From Paracoccus tibetensis (lineage in GTDB: Bacteria; Pseudomonadota; Alphaproteobacteria; Rhodobacterales; Rhodobacteraceae), in the NCBI RefSeq assembly GCF_900102505.1, contig NZ_FMVT01000006.1:186001-250000 (forward strand): a stretch of DNA of 64,000 nt, given 5' to 3'. Positions 30,515-39,277 of this stretch are shown piece after piece (within the stretch, counting starts at the first letter, position 1; each line of letters begins with the position of its first letter). The notes under the pieces are model-generated. The model saw nothing but the letters and a program-made list of their open reading frames with translations, was not told the origin of the DNA and did no database searches. The position numbers and the translations under genes are program-made.

Positions 30515-31536
30515 ATCGTCTCCGTCACCTTGCGCAGATGCGGCGGCGTGTCGGGATCGAAGCCCCGCTGCCGGGCCAGCGCCTCGACGCAGGCATAGTA
30601 GGTCGCGATCAGGGCCAGCGGCGCCGTCAGCGGGTGCAGTCCCGGCACCGTCGGCAAAAGGCGCGCGCCCGGCGCGGTGCCGCCGGTCACGAAGACATCG
30701 GCGCCCTGCGCCGCCAGCCGCTCTGCCGTGGCCAGCAGTTGCGGCAGCGCCGCGTCCGCGACGCCGAGCGCGAGGACCGGAAAACCCCCTTCGACGATGG
30801 CGGCGGGACCGTGCAGCACCTCGGCCGCGCTGTAGGCCTCGGCATGAAGGCCCGAGGTTTCCTTCAGCTTCAGCGCCGCTTCCGCGGCGATGGCATAGGT
30901 CGGCCCGCGCCCCAGGACGAAGGCGTGGCGGCTTTGCGCCAGCCGCGCCGCCAAGGGCGACCAGTCCAGCGCCACCGCCTGCGCCAGCGCGTCCGGCAGG
31001 CCGGCCACCGCGCGGGTGAGGGCGTTATCCTGCCGCCACGCGGCCAGAAGCGCCAGCCCGGCGAGGACCGAGTTCACGAAGGTCTTGGTGGCCGCGACGC
31101 TCTTTTCCTCGCCGGCGGCCAGCGCGAGGCAGTGGTCGGCCGCCGCCGCCATCGGGCTGCCCGCGTGGTTCGTGATGGCGATGCCGAGCGCGCCGCCGCT
31201 GCGCGCGGCCTCCATCATCTCGACGATGTCCGGGCTGCGGCCCGATTGCGAGATGCCGAGGCAGGCGGCCCCAGCCAGCCGCAGCGGCCGGCGGTAGATC
31301 GAGGCGATCGAGGGTCCGACCGAGGCCACGGGGATGCCCGCCTGAAGCTCGATCGCGTATTTGAGGTAGCTGGCCGCGTGGTCGGACGAGCCGCGCGCCA
31401 CGGTCACCAGCAGATGCGGATCGCGGGCGCGCAGCGCATTGCCGGCCTCGGCCAGCGCCGGTCCGGCCTCGGCGAGGAAGCGGGCCGCCGCCTCGGGGAT
31501 CTCGGCCACCTCGCGGGCCATGTGGCTCTGGCTCAT
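30511..31536 (-). CDS. SIS-domain sugar isomerase, NagB-II-like glucosamine-6-phosphate deaminase
   Basis: A 341-aa protein with two SIS domains: CLGISQSGRSPDIVEMMEAA in the first, and LGRGPTYAIAAEAALKLKET plus AYSAAEVLHGPAAIVEGG in the second. It resembles the isomerase half of GlmS without the glutaminase domain, as in NagB-II, which deaminates glucosamine-6-phosphate to fructose-6-phosphate. The neighbours nagA and a GlcNAc-type kinase support that role over AgaS. Six bases separate it from the kinase. Confidence 0.85.
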   Translation of the reverse strand: MSQSHMAREVAEIPEAAARFLAEAGPALAEAGNALRARDPHLLVTVARGSSDHAASYLKYAIELQAGIPVASVGPSIASIYRRPLRLAGAACLGISQSGRSPDIVEMMEAARSGGALGIAITNHAGSPMAAAADHCLALAAGEEKSVAATKTFVNSVLAGLALLAAWRQDNALTRAVAGLPDALAQAVALDWSPLAARLAQSRHAFVLGRGPTYAIAAEAALKLKETSGLHAEAYSAAEVLHGPAAIVEGGFPVLALGVADAALPQLLATAERLAAQGADVFVTGGTAPGARLLPTVPGLHPLTAPLALIATYYACVEALARQRGFDPDTPPHLRKVTETI

Positions 31537-31542
31537 GGGCTG

Positions 31543-32406
31543 CTACTCCTGCGCGGGGTCGAGTTGCGGCGCGGGCAGGCGGGCAAGCTCGCGCGCCATG
31601 GCGAGGGCGCCGTCGACGCCGGTCCCGGCCGCGGGGCGCTGCGGCCAGAGGCCGGCCAGCCGGGCGGCGTAATGCGGCCCCAGCCCGCCGGTGAAGACGA
31701 TGTCCATGCTCCGGCCCTGCTGGAGGATCGCGATCGCGCGGCGCAACTCATCGACGGCGGCGTCGAAGAGGCTGCGTGCCGCCGGATCGTCCGAGGCGGT
31801 GATGCGCGGCGCGAGCCGGGCGAAGTCCGCCGGCCGGGCGCGGTTGCCGAAGCCGATGATGCCCTCGATGCCGCCATGCTCCGACAGGACCTCCTCGAGC
31901 AGCGGGGTCATCGGCTCGAAGCCGTCGGCGGCGCGCATGGCGCGGGCCAGCAGGCTGCGGCCGAGGACCGCGCCGCTTCCCTCGTCGCCCATCAGGAAGC
32001 CGCGGCCGCCGAGCTGGCGCAGCGCGCCGGCCTCCTGCACCGCGAAGACCGATCCGGTGCCCATCGCGGCAAGGATGCCATCGGCCGGACCGAGGGCGCC
32101 GCGCGCGGCGGTGATGGCGTCGTTGACGATCCGCACTTGGTGGAAGGGTAGGCGCGCGGCCAGTCCCTCGGCCGCGGCGCTGATCGTGCCCCCGGCGAGG
32201 CCGAGGACCGCCGTCAGCTCGGGCGCCTCGACCCCGGTGCCGCGCAGCGCTTCTTCGGTCGCCGCAAGAATGCTGGCCGCCGCGCCGCCGAGGTCGGTGT
32301 TGATGTTGGCCGGACCCGCGCTTCCCCGGCCGAGGATGCGCCCGGATGCGTCGGCCACGGCCGCGCGGCACCCGCTGCCGCCGCCGTCGATTCCTAGAAA
32401 CAGCAT
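31543..32406 (-). CDS. BadF/BadG-family kinase, probably N-acetylglucosamine/N-acetylmuramate kinase
   Basis: A 287-aa ASKHA-fold kinase started at ATG 32406, behind GGAGG. Phosphate-1 loop GIDGGGSGCRAAVAD (5-19), a second glycine motif AAMGTGSVFAV, and GFLMGDEGSGAVLGRSLL, typical of GlcNAc kinases of this family. It would phosphorylate an imported amino sugar at O6. A much longer open frame upstream (to 33459) is antisense to murQ and not credible. First gene of the leftward operon, divergent from murQ. Confidence 0.87.
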   Translation of the reverse strand: MLFLGIDGGGSGCRAAVADASGRILGRGSAGPANINTDLGGAAASILAATEEALRGTGVEAPELTAVLGLAGGTISAAAEGLAARLPFHQVRIVNDAITAARGALGPADGILAAMGTGSVFAVQEAGALRQLGGRGFLMGDEGSGAVLGRSLLARAMRAADGFEPMTPLLEEVLSEHGGIEGIIGFGNRARPADFARLAPRITASDDPAARSLFDAAVDELRRAIAILQQGRSMDIVFTGGLGPHYAARLAGLWPQRPAAGTGVDGALAMARELARLPAPQLDPAQE

Positions 32407-32561
32407 GCAGCTCACCTCCGGCGCGAAGACTACCAAAACAGGGCCGGCCCACAACCTCGCCCGTGCGGGCGCACGTGCCGGTTGCGACATTTTTTGCGTT
32501 TCATGAAGACGCTTTACAGCAGGTCCGGTTTTGGCCTCACATGACCCGCAGGAGGAATCAG

Positions 32562-33443
32562 ATGCCCGTGCGCAGCACCGAAGCCCTGAACCCTGCCGCC
32601 GAGGATCTGCATGCCTTGCCGCCCGAGACGGCGATGGCGCGGCTTCTTCTGGCGCAGCAGACGGCGCTGGAGGCGGTGACGCCGGCGATCCCCGCGCTGG
32701 TCCGGACGGCAGAGGCCGCAGCCGCCGCGCTGCGGGCGGGCGGGCGGCTCGGATACGCCGGGGCGGGCAGTTCTGGCCTGATGGCGCTGGCCGACTGCCT
32801 CGAGCTGCCGGGGACTTTCGGGCTCGATCCGGCGCAGACGCCGATGATCTTCGCGGGCGGTGCCGGCGGGCTGCTGCGCATGGCGGGCGGGGTCGAGGAC
32901 GACGCGGCCGCCGCGCGGGACGCTCTGGCCAAGGCGGGCCTTGCGGCGGGGGACGTTGTGCTGGTCGTCTCGGCCTCGGGCACGACGCCCTATGCGCTGG
33001 CCGTGGCCCATGCCGCACGGGCGCAGGGGGTGACGGTGGCGGGCGTGGCGAATGTCGCCGGCGCGGCGCTGCTGGAGGCGGCGGACATTCCCGTCCTTCT
33101 CGAGACGGGGGCCGAGATGGTGGCCGGCTCGACCCGCCTCGGGGCGGCGAGCGCGCAGAAGGTGGCGCTGAACATGATTTCGGTGATGGTCGGGCTGCGG
33201 CTCGGCCATGTCCATCGCGGCCGGATGGTGAACCTGCTGGCCGACAATGCCAAGCTGGGCGAACGGGCCGCGCGGATCGTGGCCGAGCTGGCGGAGGTGC
33301 CGCCCGCGGCGGCCGAGGCCGCGCTGGCGCGCTCGGGCGGGGCGGTGAAGACGGCGATCCTCGTCGCGCGCGGACGCTCGCCCGACGAGGCCGAGGCGGC
33401 GCTTCAGGCGGCCGGCGGCGATCTGACGCGGATCGGTGGCTGA
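32562..33443 (+). CDS. murQ: N-acetylmuramic acid 6-phosphate etherase
   Basis: A 293-aa SIS-domain enzyme that removes D-lactate from MurNAc-6-phosphate to give GlcNAc-6-phosphate, the NagA substrate. The motif GAGSSGLMALADCLELPGTF carries Glu81, and GGVEDD carries Glu112, matching the two acid/base residues of Escherichia coli MurQ. Later SAQKVALNMISVMVGLRLGH is also typical. ATG 32562 has GGAGGA seven bases upstream. It heads the rightward operon with the ABC importer, which suggests MurNAc or a related wall sugar as substrate. Confidence 0.9.
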   Translation: MPVRSTEALNPAAEDLHALPPETAMARLLLAQQTALEAVTPAIPALVRTAEAAAAALRAGGRLGYAGAGSSGLMALADCLELPGTFGLDPAQTPMIFAGGAGGLLRMAGGVEDDAAAARDALAKAGLAAGDVVLVVSASGTTPYALAVAHAARAQGVTVAGVANVAGAALLEAADIPVLLETGAEMVAGSTRLGAASAQKVALNMISVMVGLRLGHVHRGRMVNLLADNAKLGERAARIVAELAEVPPAAAEAALARSGGAVKTAILVARGRSPDEAEAALQAAGGDLTRIGG

Positions 33444-33494
33444 GGCGACGATGTGACAACGGGGCCCGCAGAGGCCCGGAACAGGGAGACGACG

Positions 33495-34751
33495 ATGACC
33501 CGCACCCTCACGCTGGCCCTTCTGGCCGGCACCACGCTCGGCGGCATGGCGGCCGCGCAGGACGTTACGCTGACCATCGAGAGCTGGCGCAACGACGACC
33601 TGACCATCTGGCAGAGCCAGATCATCCCCGCCTTTGAGGCGGCGCATCCCGGCATCAAGGTCAATTTCGCGCCGACCGCGCCGGCCGAATACAACGCGGT
33701 GCTGAACTCGAAGCTGGATGCGGGCTCGGCCGGCGACCTTATCACCTGCCGGCCCTTCGACGCCTCGCTGGAGCTGTACAACAAGGGGCAGCTGGCGGAC
33801 CTGACCGACCTTGCCGCGATGGCGAACTTCTCGGACGTGGCAAAGTCGGCCTGGCAGACCGATGACGGCGCGACGACCTTCTGCGTGCCGATGGCCTCGG
33901 TGATCCACGGCTTCATCTACAACCGCACCGCCTTCGAGGAGCTGGGCCTCGAGCCGCCCGAGACGGTGGACGAGTTCTACGCGGTGCTGGACGCGATCCG
34001 CGAGGAGGGAAGCTACATCCCGATGGCGATGGGCACGGCCGACCAGTGGGAGGCCGCGACGATGGGCTACCAGAACATCGGGCCCAACTACTGGAAGGGC
34101 GAGGACGGCCGCCGCGCGCTGATCGACGGCGAGGCGAGCCTGACCGACGAGGCATGGGTCAAGCCGTTCCGTCAGCTGGCGCGCTGGCGCGACTATCTGG
34201 GGGACGGGTTCGAGGCGCAGACCTATCCCGACAGCCAGAACCTCTTCACCCTCGGCCGCGCGGCGATCTATCCGGCCGGCAGCTGGGAGATCGGCGTCTT
34301 CACCCCGCAGATCGAGGGCGCCTTCGAGATGGGCGCCTTCCCGCCCCCGGTCGCCGCAGCGGGCGACACCTGCTACATCAGCGATCACACGGACATCGCG
34401 CTTGGCCTGAACCCGGCCTCGCCCAATGCGGACGCCGCGCGGACCTTCCTCGAATGGGTCGGCTCGGCCGAGTTCGCGACGCTTTACGCCAATGCGCTGC
34501 CGGGCTTCTTCTCGCTGAACTCGGCAGCGGTCGAGATGGAGGACCCGCTGGCGCAGGAATTCGTCAGCTGGCGCGAGCGCTGCGAGCCGACGATCCGCTC
34601 GACCTACCAGATCCTCTCGCGCGGCACGCCGAACCTGGAGAACGAGACCTGGACGGCCAGCGCCAATGTGATCACCGGCGCCGAGACGCCCGAGGACGCG
34701 GCGGCGCGGCTGCAGGAAGGTCTGGAAAGCTGGTATCAGCCGGCGCAATGA
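33495..34751 (+). CDS. ABC transporter sugar-binding protein
   Basis: A 418-aa periplasmic protein with a signal peptide (TLTLALLAGTTLGGMAAAQD, cut near residue 22). The family-1 binding-protein pattern is present: IPAFEAAHPGIKVNFAPTAP, GQLADLTDLAAMANF, and FTLGRAAIYPAGSWEIGVF. It captures the sugar for the two following permeases. Position between murQ and the permeases suggests an amino sugar or muropeptide sugar. A strong REP-type hairpin follows, which would keep this mRNA segment more abundant than the permease part. Confidence 0.9.
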   Translation: MTRTLTLALLAGTTLGGMAAAQDVTLTIESWRNDDLTIWQSQIIPAFEAAHPGIKVNFAPTAPAEYNAVLNSKLDAGSAGDLITCRPFDASLELYNKGQLADLTDLAAMANFSDVAKSAWQTDDGATTFCVPMASVIHGFIYNRTAFEELGLEPPETVDEFYAVLDAIREEGSYIPMAMGTADQWEAATMGYQNIGPNYWKGEDGRRALIDGEASLTDEAWVKPFRQLARWRDYLGDGFEAQTYPDSQNLFTLGRAAIYPAGSWEIGVFTPQIEGAFEMGAFPPPVAAAGDTCYISDHTDIALGLNPASPNADAARTFLEWVGSAEFATLYANALPGFFSLNSAAVEMEDPLAQEFVSWRERCEPTIRSTYQILSRGTPNLENETWTASANVITGAETPEDAAARLQEGLESWYQPAQ

Positions 34752-34752
34752 T

Positions 34753-34815
34753 GCCGGCCCTGACGGGCCGGCGGAAGCCGGGGGGCCTTTTGCCCCCCGG
34801 ACCCCCCGAGGGTAT
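34753..34815 (+). repeat. REP-like intercistronic hairpins of Rhodobacteraceae type
   Basis: Two stem-loops in the gap after the binding-protein gene: GCCGGCCC-TGAC-GGGCCGGC (34753-34772) and CCGGGGGGC-CTTTT-GCCCCCCGG (34778-34800), followed by ACCCCCCGAGGGTATTT. The second unit with this flank is a palindromic element seen repeatedly between genes in Rhodobacteraceae. It probably protects the upstream message. Confidence 0.65.
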
Positions 34816-34839
34816 TTCCGCAACGAAGAAGGACAGGGG

Positions 34840-35757
34840 ATGAGCGCGAGGCGGCCGTTCCGCTGGCATATCGTGGTGTTTCTGGCGCCGGCGGTGCTGA
34901 TCTATACCGCGATCATGATCCTGCCTCTGTTCGGCACGCTGAACCTGTCACTGATGGCGCGGGAGGGGGGCGAGCGGGTCTTCGTCGGACTGCGGAACTT
35001 CGGCGTGCTGTTCGGGGATCCGCGCTGGTCGGCGTCGTTCTGGAACGCGCTCGGCAACAACGCCTGGTTCTTCCTGGTGCACATGCTGGTGCAGAACCCG
35101 ATCGGGGTCGCGCTGGCGGCGCTGCTGTCCTCGCCGCGGCTGCGGATGGCGGCCTTCTACCGGACGGCGATCTTCATCCCGACGATCCTCAGCTTCGTGG
35201 TGGTGGGCTTCGTCTGGAAGCTGATCCTGTCGCCGATCTGGGGGATCGCGCCGGGGATGCTGGACGCGGTGGGGCTGCGATGGCTGTTCGCACCCTGGCT
35301 GGGGCGCGAGGAGACGGCGCTGACGACGCTGGCGCTGATCTCGGTCTGGCAGTTCGTCGGGATTCCGATGATGCTGATCTATGCGGCGCTGCTGTCGATC
35401 CCCGACGAGGTGATCGAGGCCGCCGAGATGGACGGCATCACCGGCTGGTCGCAGTTCTGGAAGATCAAGCTGCCGCTGATCCTGCCGGCCATCGGGATCA
35501 TCAGCGTGCTGACCTTCGTCGGCAACTTCAACGCCTTCGACCTGATCTACGTGAGCCAGGGGGCGCTGGCCGGACCCAACGGCGCGACGGACATCCTGGG
35601 GACGTTCCTCTACCGCACCTTCTTCGGCTTTCAGTTGCAGCTCGGGGACCCGCATATGGGGGCGACCATCGCCACGGCCATGTTCGGGATCATCCTGGTC
35701 GGGGTCTGCCTCTACCTCTTCGCCATCCAGACGCGGCTGCGCCGCTACCAGTTCTGA
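34840..35757 (+). CDS. Sugar ABC transporter permease (MalF type)
   Basis: A 305-aa inner-membrane protein with six predicted spans. The cytoplasmic coupling motif EAAEMDGITGWSQFWKIKLP (EAA loop) is at about residues 203-222. Partner of the permease that starts 3 bases after its stop. Subfamily lies with transporters for di- or oligosaccharides; substrate inferred from the locus. Confidence 0.9.
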   Translation: MSARRPFRWHIVVFLAPAVLIYTAIMILPLFGTLNLSLMAREGGERVFVGLRNFGVLFGDPRWSASFWNALGNNAWFFLVHMLVQNPIGVALAALLSSPRLRMAAFYRTAIFIPTILSFVVVGFVWKLILSPIWGIAPGMLDAVGLRWLFAPWLGREETALTTLALISVWQFVGIPMMLIYAALLSIPDEVIEAAEMDGITGWSQFWKIKLPLILPAIGIISVLTFVGNFNAFDLIYVSQGALAGPNGATDILGTFLYRTFFGFQLQLGDPHMGATIATAMFGIILVGVCLYLFAIQTRLRRYQF

Positions 35758-35760
35758 GCG

Positions 35761-36597
35761 ATGGCCGCCCGCCGCCCCCTGGCTCGCAGCATCGCCGCCC
35801 ATGCGGTGCTGATCCTCTACACGCTGATCGCACTGTTTCCGGTCTTCGTGATCGTCATCAACAGCTTCAAGTCGCGCCGCGCGATCTTCGCCGAGCCTCT
35901 GGCTTTGCCCACGGCCGACAGCTTCGACCTGGTCGGCTACCGGACCGTGCTGGCGCAGGGGGATTTCGTTCTCTACTTCCAGAACTCGATGATCGTTACG
36001 TTGGTCAGCCTGTTCCTCGTCCTGCTGTTCGGGGCGATGGCTGCCTTCGCGCTGTCGGAATACCGCTTCCGGGGCAACAGCCTTGTCGGGCTTTATCTCG
36101 CGCTCGGGATCATGATCCCGATCCGGCTTGGGACGGTGGCGATCCTGCAGCTGATGGTCGCCTCGGGCCTCGTGAACACGCTGACGGCGCTGATCCTGGT
36201 CTACACGGCGCAGGGCCTGCCGCTGGCGGTCTTCATCCTGTCCGAGTTCATGCGCGGCGTCTCGGACGATCTGAAGAACGCCGGCCGGATCGACGGGCTG
36301 TCGGAATACCGCATCTTCTTCCGCCTGGTCCTGCCGCTGGTGCGGCCGGCCATGGCCACGGTCGCCGTCTTCACCATGATCCCGATCTGGAACGATTTGT
36401 GGTTCCCGCTGATCCTGGCGCCGTCGGAGGCGACGAAGACCCTGACCCTCGGCAGCCAGGTCTTCATCGGGCAGTTCGTGACCAACTGGAACGCGGTCCT
36501 CGCCGCGCTGTCGCTGGCGATCCTGCCGGTGCTGGTCCTCTACCTCATCTTCTCGCGTCAGCTGATCCGGGGCATCACCGCAGGAGCCGTCAAATGA
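35761..36597 (+). CDS. Sugar ABC transporter permease (MalG type)
   Basis: A 278-aa inner-membrane protein with six spans. The EAA-type loop here reads LKNAGRIDGLSEYRIFFRLV, with Asn-Ala-Gly in place of the usual Glu-Ala-Ala, a tolerated variation in this subfamily. The C-terminus [11 protein letters not shown] is typical of MalG-type proteins. It overlaps the next gene by 4 bases. Confidence 0.9.
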   Translation: MAARRPLARSIAAHAVLILYTLIALFPVFVIVINSFKSRRAIFAEPLALPTADSFDLVGYRTVLAQGDFVLYFQNSMIVTLVSLFLVLLFGAMAAFALSEYRFRGNSLVGLYLALGIMIPIRLGTVAILQLMVASGLVNTLTALILVYTAQGLPLAVFILSEFMRGVSDDLKNAGRIDGLSEYRIFFRLVLPLVRPAMATVAVFTMIPIWNDLWFPLILAPSEATKTLTLGSQVFIGQFVTNWNAVLAALSLAILPVLVLYLIFSRQLIRGITAGAVK

Positions 36598-37616
36598 TCC
36601 GCACCCTCGTCGCCGGCCTCGGGAACATGGGCCTTTCCCACGCGCTGGCCTATGAGAGCAGCCCCGAGTTCCAGATCGTCGGCCTCGTGAACCGCAGCAC
36701 GCCCGATCTGCCCGCGGCGCTGCGCGACCACGCGGTCGAGTGCGATTTCGCCGGCGCGCTGGCGCGACTGAAGCCGGACCTCGTCTCCATCGCCACCTAT
36801 ACGGACAGCCATGCCGACCTGGCCGTGGCGGCGATGGAGGCCGGGGCGCATGTTTTCGTCGAGAAGCCGCTGGCGACGACAGTGGCCGACGCGCAGCGCG
36901 TGGTGGATTGCGCGGTGGCGAACGGGCGCAAGCTGGTCGTCGGCTACATCCTGCGCCACCACCCGAGCTGGCAGCGCCTGATCGCCGAGGCGCGGGCGCT
37001 CGGCGGCCCCTATGTCTTCCGGCTGAACCTCAACCAGCAAAGCTCCGGCCCGACATGGGAGGTGCACAAGGCTCTGATGCAGACCACCCCGCCCATCGTC
37101 GATTGCGGCGTCCATTACGTCGACGTCATGTGCCAGATCACCGATGCGCCGCCGGTCGAGGTGCGCGGCATGGGCCTGCGCCTCTCGGACGAGATCGCTC
37201 CCGAGATGTACAACTACGGCCAATTCCAGGTGCTTTTCGCCGATGGCTCGGTCGGCTGGTACGAGGCGGGCTGGGGGCCGATGATGTCGGACACGGCCTT
37301 CTTCGTGAAGGATGTCGTCTCGCCCAAGGGCGCCGTCTCGATCCGCATGGCCGAGGACGCCCGTTCGGACGACATCGACACCCATACCCGCACGGCGACC
37401 TTGCGCCTGCACCGGGTCGGCACGGGCAGCGAGGACATCAGCATGGCGGGCGAGCCGGGGCATCAGCAGCTCTGCGAGGCCGAGGCCGCCTTCGTCGCCC
37501 GCGCCATCACCGAGGATCTGGACCTGTCGCGGCACATGCAGGATGCCGTGGCGTCGCTGGCGGTCTGCCTTGCCGCCGACGAGAGCGTTCGCTCGGGCGC
37601 GCCGGTGAAGCTGTGA
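36594..37616 (+). CDS. Gfo/Idh/MocA-family oxidoreductase
   Basis: A 340-aa NAD(P)-dependent dehydrogenase. Rossmann motif [10 protein letters not shown] (about 9-18), the family EKPL at about 94-97, and the active-site region [11 protein letters not shown]. It oxidises or epimerises a sugar, but the substrate is not known. It is embedded in the transporter operon (4-base overlaps on both sides), so the imported sugar, or a modified form, is the likely substrate. It might act on anhydro- or methyl-substituted amino sugars. Confidence 0.87.
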   Translation: MIRTLVAGLGNMGLSHALAYESSPEFQIVGLVNRSTPDLPAALRDHAVECDFAGALARLKPDLVSIATYTDSHADLAVAAMEAGAHVFVEKPLATTVADAQRVVDCAVANGRKLVVGYILRHHPSWQRLIAEARALGGPYVFRLNLNQQSSGPTWEVHKALMQTTPPIVDCGVHYVDVMCQITDAPPVEVRGMGLRLSDEIAPEMYNYGQFQVLFADGSVGWYEAGWGPMMSDTAFFVKDVVSPKGAVSIRMAEDARSDDIDTHTRTATLRLHRVGTGSEDISMAGEPGHQQLCEAEAAFVARAITEDLDLSRHMQDAVASLAVCLAADESVRSGAPVKL

Positions 37617-38617
37617 GCGGCGCGCTGACCCTGACGGGTGTCTCCAAGTCCTTCGGCAAGACCGAGGTGATCCAGGACATCGACCTGACGGTGGAGCCGG
37701 GCGAGTTCTGCGTCTTCGTCGGCCCCTCGGGCTGCGGCAAGTCGATCCTCCTGCGGATGATCGCGGGGCTCGAGGATGTGACCACGGGCGAGGTCGCCAT
37801 GAACGGCCGCCGCATAAACGAGCTGCCGCCGGCGAAGCGCGAGATCGCGATGGTCTTCCAGTCCTACGCCCTCTACCCGCACCTGACCGTGCGCGGGAAC
37901 ATGGGCCTTGCGCTGAAGCAGGCCGGCGAGGGGCGCGCCGCGATCGCCGCCGCCACCGACCGCGCCGCCGGGATGCTGTCGCTGCAGCCCCTGATGGAGC
38001 GGCGCCCGGCCGAGCTGTCGGGCGGGCAGCGCCAGCGCGTCGCAATCGGTCGCGCCATCGTGCGCCGGCCGAAGCTGTTCCTCTTCGACGAGCCGCTCTC
38101 GAACCTCGACGCGGCGCTGCGGGTGGCGACGCGGATCGAGATCGCGCGCCTGCACCGCGAGTTGGGCGCGACGATGATCTACGTCACCCACGACCAGATC
38201 GAGGCGATGACGCTGGCCGACAAGATCGTCGTCCTGCGCGCCGGCCGGATCGAGCAGGTCGGCCGGCCGATGGATCTCTACAACGACCCGGACAACATCT
38301 TCGTCGCCGGCTTCATCGGCAGCCCGCAGATGAACTTCCTGCCCGGCGGGCTCGTCGGCCTGTCCAGCGCGCAGGTCGGCATCCGGCCCGAGCATCTGAC
38401 GATCTCGGCCGAGGCGGGGCAGATCGCCGGCCGCGTCAGCCATGTCGAGAAACTTGGCGGCGAGACGCTGACCTATGTCGCGGCCGAAACGCCGGGCCTT
38501 CTGACCGTGCGGCAGTTCGGCGAGCAGGACCACCGGGTGGACGCGCCGGTCTGGCTGACGCCCGATCCCCGCCGCATCCTGCATTTCGATGCCGAGGGTC
38601 GCCGCCTGCGCGGCTGA
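37613..38617 (+). CDS. Sugar ABC transporter ATP-binding protein (MalK/UgpC type)
   Basis: A 334-aa ATPase beginning at GTG 37613 (GTGA overlap). Walker A GPSGCGKS (37-44), followed by Ile where nearly all relatives have Thr; signature LSGGQ (135-139); Walker B LFLFDEP (155-161). The C-terminal part is the TOBE/MalK regulatory region ([11 protein letters not shown]). It completes the importer with the two permeases. Last gene of the operon, ending 9 bases from the convergent DJ-1 gene. Confidence 0.92.
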   Translation: MSGALTLTGVSKSFGKTEVIQDIDLTVEPGEFCVFVGPSGCGKSILLRMIAGLEDVTTGEVAMNGRRINELPPAKREIAMVFQSYALYPHLTVRGNMGLALKQAGEGRAAIAAATDRAAGMLSLQPLMERRPAELSGGQRQRVAIGRAIVRRPKLFLFDEPLSNLDAALRVATRIEIARLHRELGATMIYVTHDQIEAMTLADKIVVLRAGRIEQVGRPMDLYNDPDNIFVAGFIGSPQMNFLPGGLVGLSSAQVGIRPEHLTISAEAGQIAGRVSHVEKLGGETLTYVAAETPGLLTVRQFGEQDHRVDAPVWLTPDPRRILHFDAEGRRLRG

Positions 38618-38626
38618 CCCCCCGGC

Positions 38627-39220
38627 TCAGGCGCTCTCGTGGGTGATCTTGGTGCCCAGCACCTTCATGCATTCGCGCATGAAGGCCGCCAGCCCCGTCC
38701 AGCCCTTGGCCGAGACCATCGTGCCGTCGACATAGGCCTCGTGCGGCTTCACGTCGATATAGGTGCCGCCGGCCAGCGTCACCTCGGGCGCGCAGGCCCC
38801 CAAGGCGGCGACCTTCTTGCCGCGGATCACGCCATCGACCGCGACCAGGATCTGGACGCCGTGGCAGATGGTGAAGATCGGCTTCTGCGCCTCGTGGAAG
38901 TGGCGCACGATGTCCTGTATGCGGGGATCGGTGCGGATGTATTCCGGCCCGCGCCCGCCCGCGCAATAGACGGCGTCGTATTCGGCCGGATCGATCTCGG
39001 AGAACGTCTTGTTGATCTCGGCGAGGTGGCCGAAGCGCTCGATATAGGTCTGGTGCCCCTCGAAATCGTGCAGCGAGGTCTGGATCATCTCGCCCGCGTT
39101 CTTGTCGGGGCAGACGACGTGGACGGTATGGCCCACCGCCTCCATCCCCTGCTGGAAGACAAAGATTTCATATTCCTCGGTGAATTCACCGCACAGCATC
39201 AGGATCTTCTTGCCGCTCAT
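38627..39220 (-). CDS. DJ-1/PfpI family protein
   Basis: A 197-aa protein started at ATG 39220 (AAGGAG upstream). Nucleophile Cys119 and His120 in TICHGVQ, the nucleophile-elbow glutamate region at MLCGEFTEEYE, and DAVYCAGGRGPEYIRTDPR are typical. Relatives act as glyoxalase III, hydratases of reactive aldehydes or chaperones. It is last in the leftward operon gntR-ATPase-permease-binding protein, so it may deal with a reactive carbonyl compound from the imported substrate. Confidence 0.85.
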   Translation of the reverse strand: MSGKKILMLCGEFTEEYEIFVFQQGMEAVGHTVHVVCPDKNAGEMIQTSLHDFEGHQTYIERFGHLAEINKTFSEIDPAEYDAVYCAGGRGPEYIRTDPRIQDIVRHFHEAQKPIFTICHGVQILVAVDGVIRGKKVAALGACAPEVTLAGGTYIDVKPHEAYVDGTMVSAKGWTGLAAFMRECMKVLGTKITHESA

Positions 39221-39277
39221 TCTTCTTGCTCCTTGGATCGGATGGGCGGCCCGGGGTTGCCCGGGCCGCAAGTGGTC

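Noticed and set aside
31543..33459. A 638-codon leftward frame covering the kinase and running through murQ
   Set aside because: The kinase proper starts at ATG 32406 with GGAGG upstream. The upstream part is Pro/Arg/Ser-rich and antisense to murQ.
32514..34823. A 769-codon leftward frame opposite murQ and the binding-protein gene
   Set aside because: Antisense shadow of two well-supported genes, with an Arg/Ala/Gly/His composition typical of such shadows.
35280..37616. A 778-codon rightward frame reaching through the permeases into the oxidoreductase
   Set aside because: Only the last 340 codons are a real protein, beginning at ATG 36594 in a 4-base overlap. The upstream part is out of frame with both permeases.
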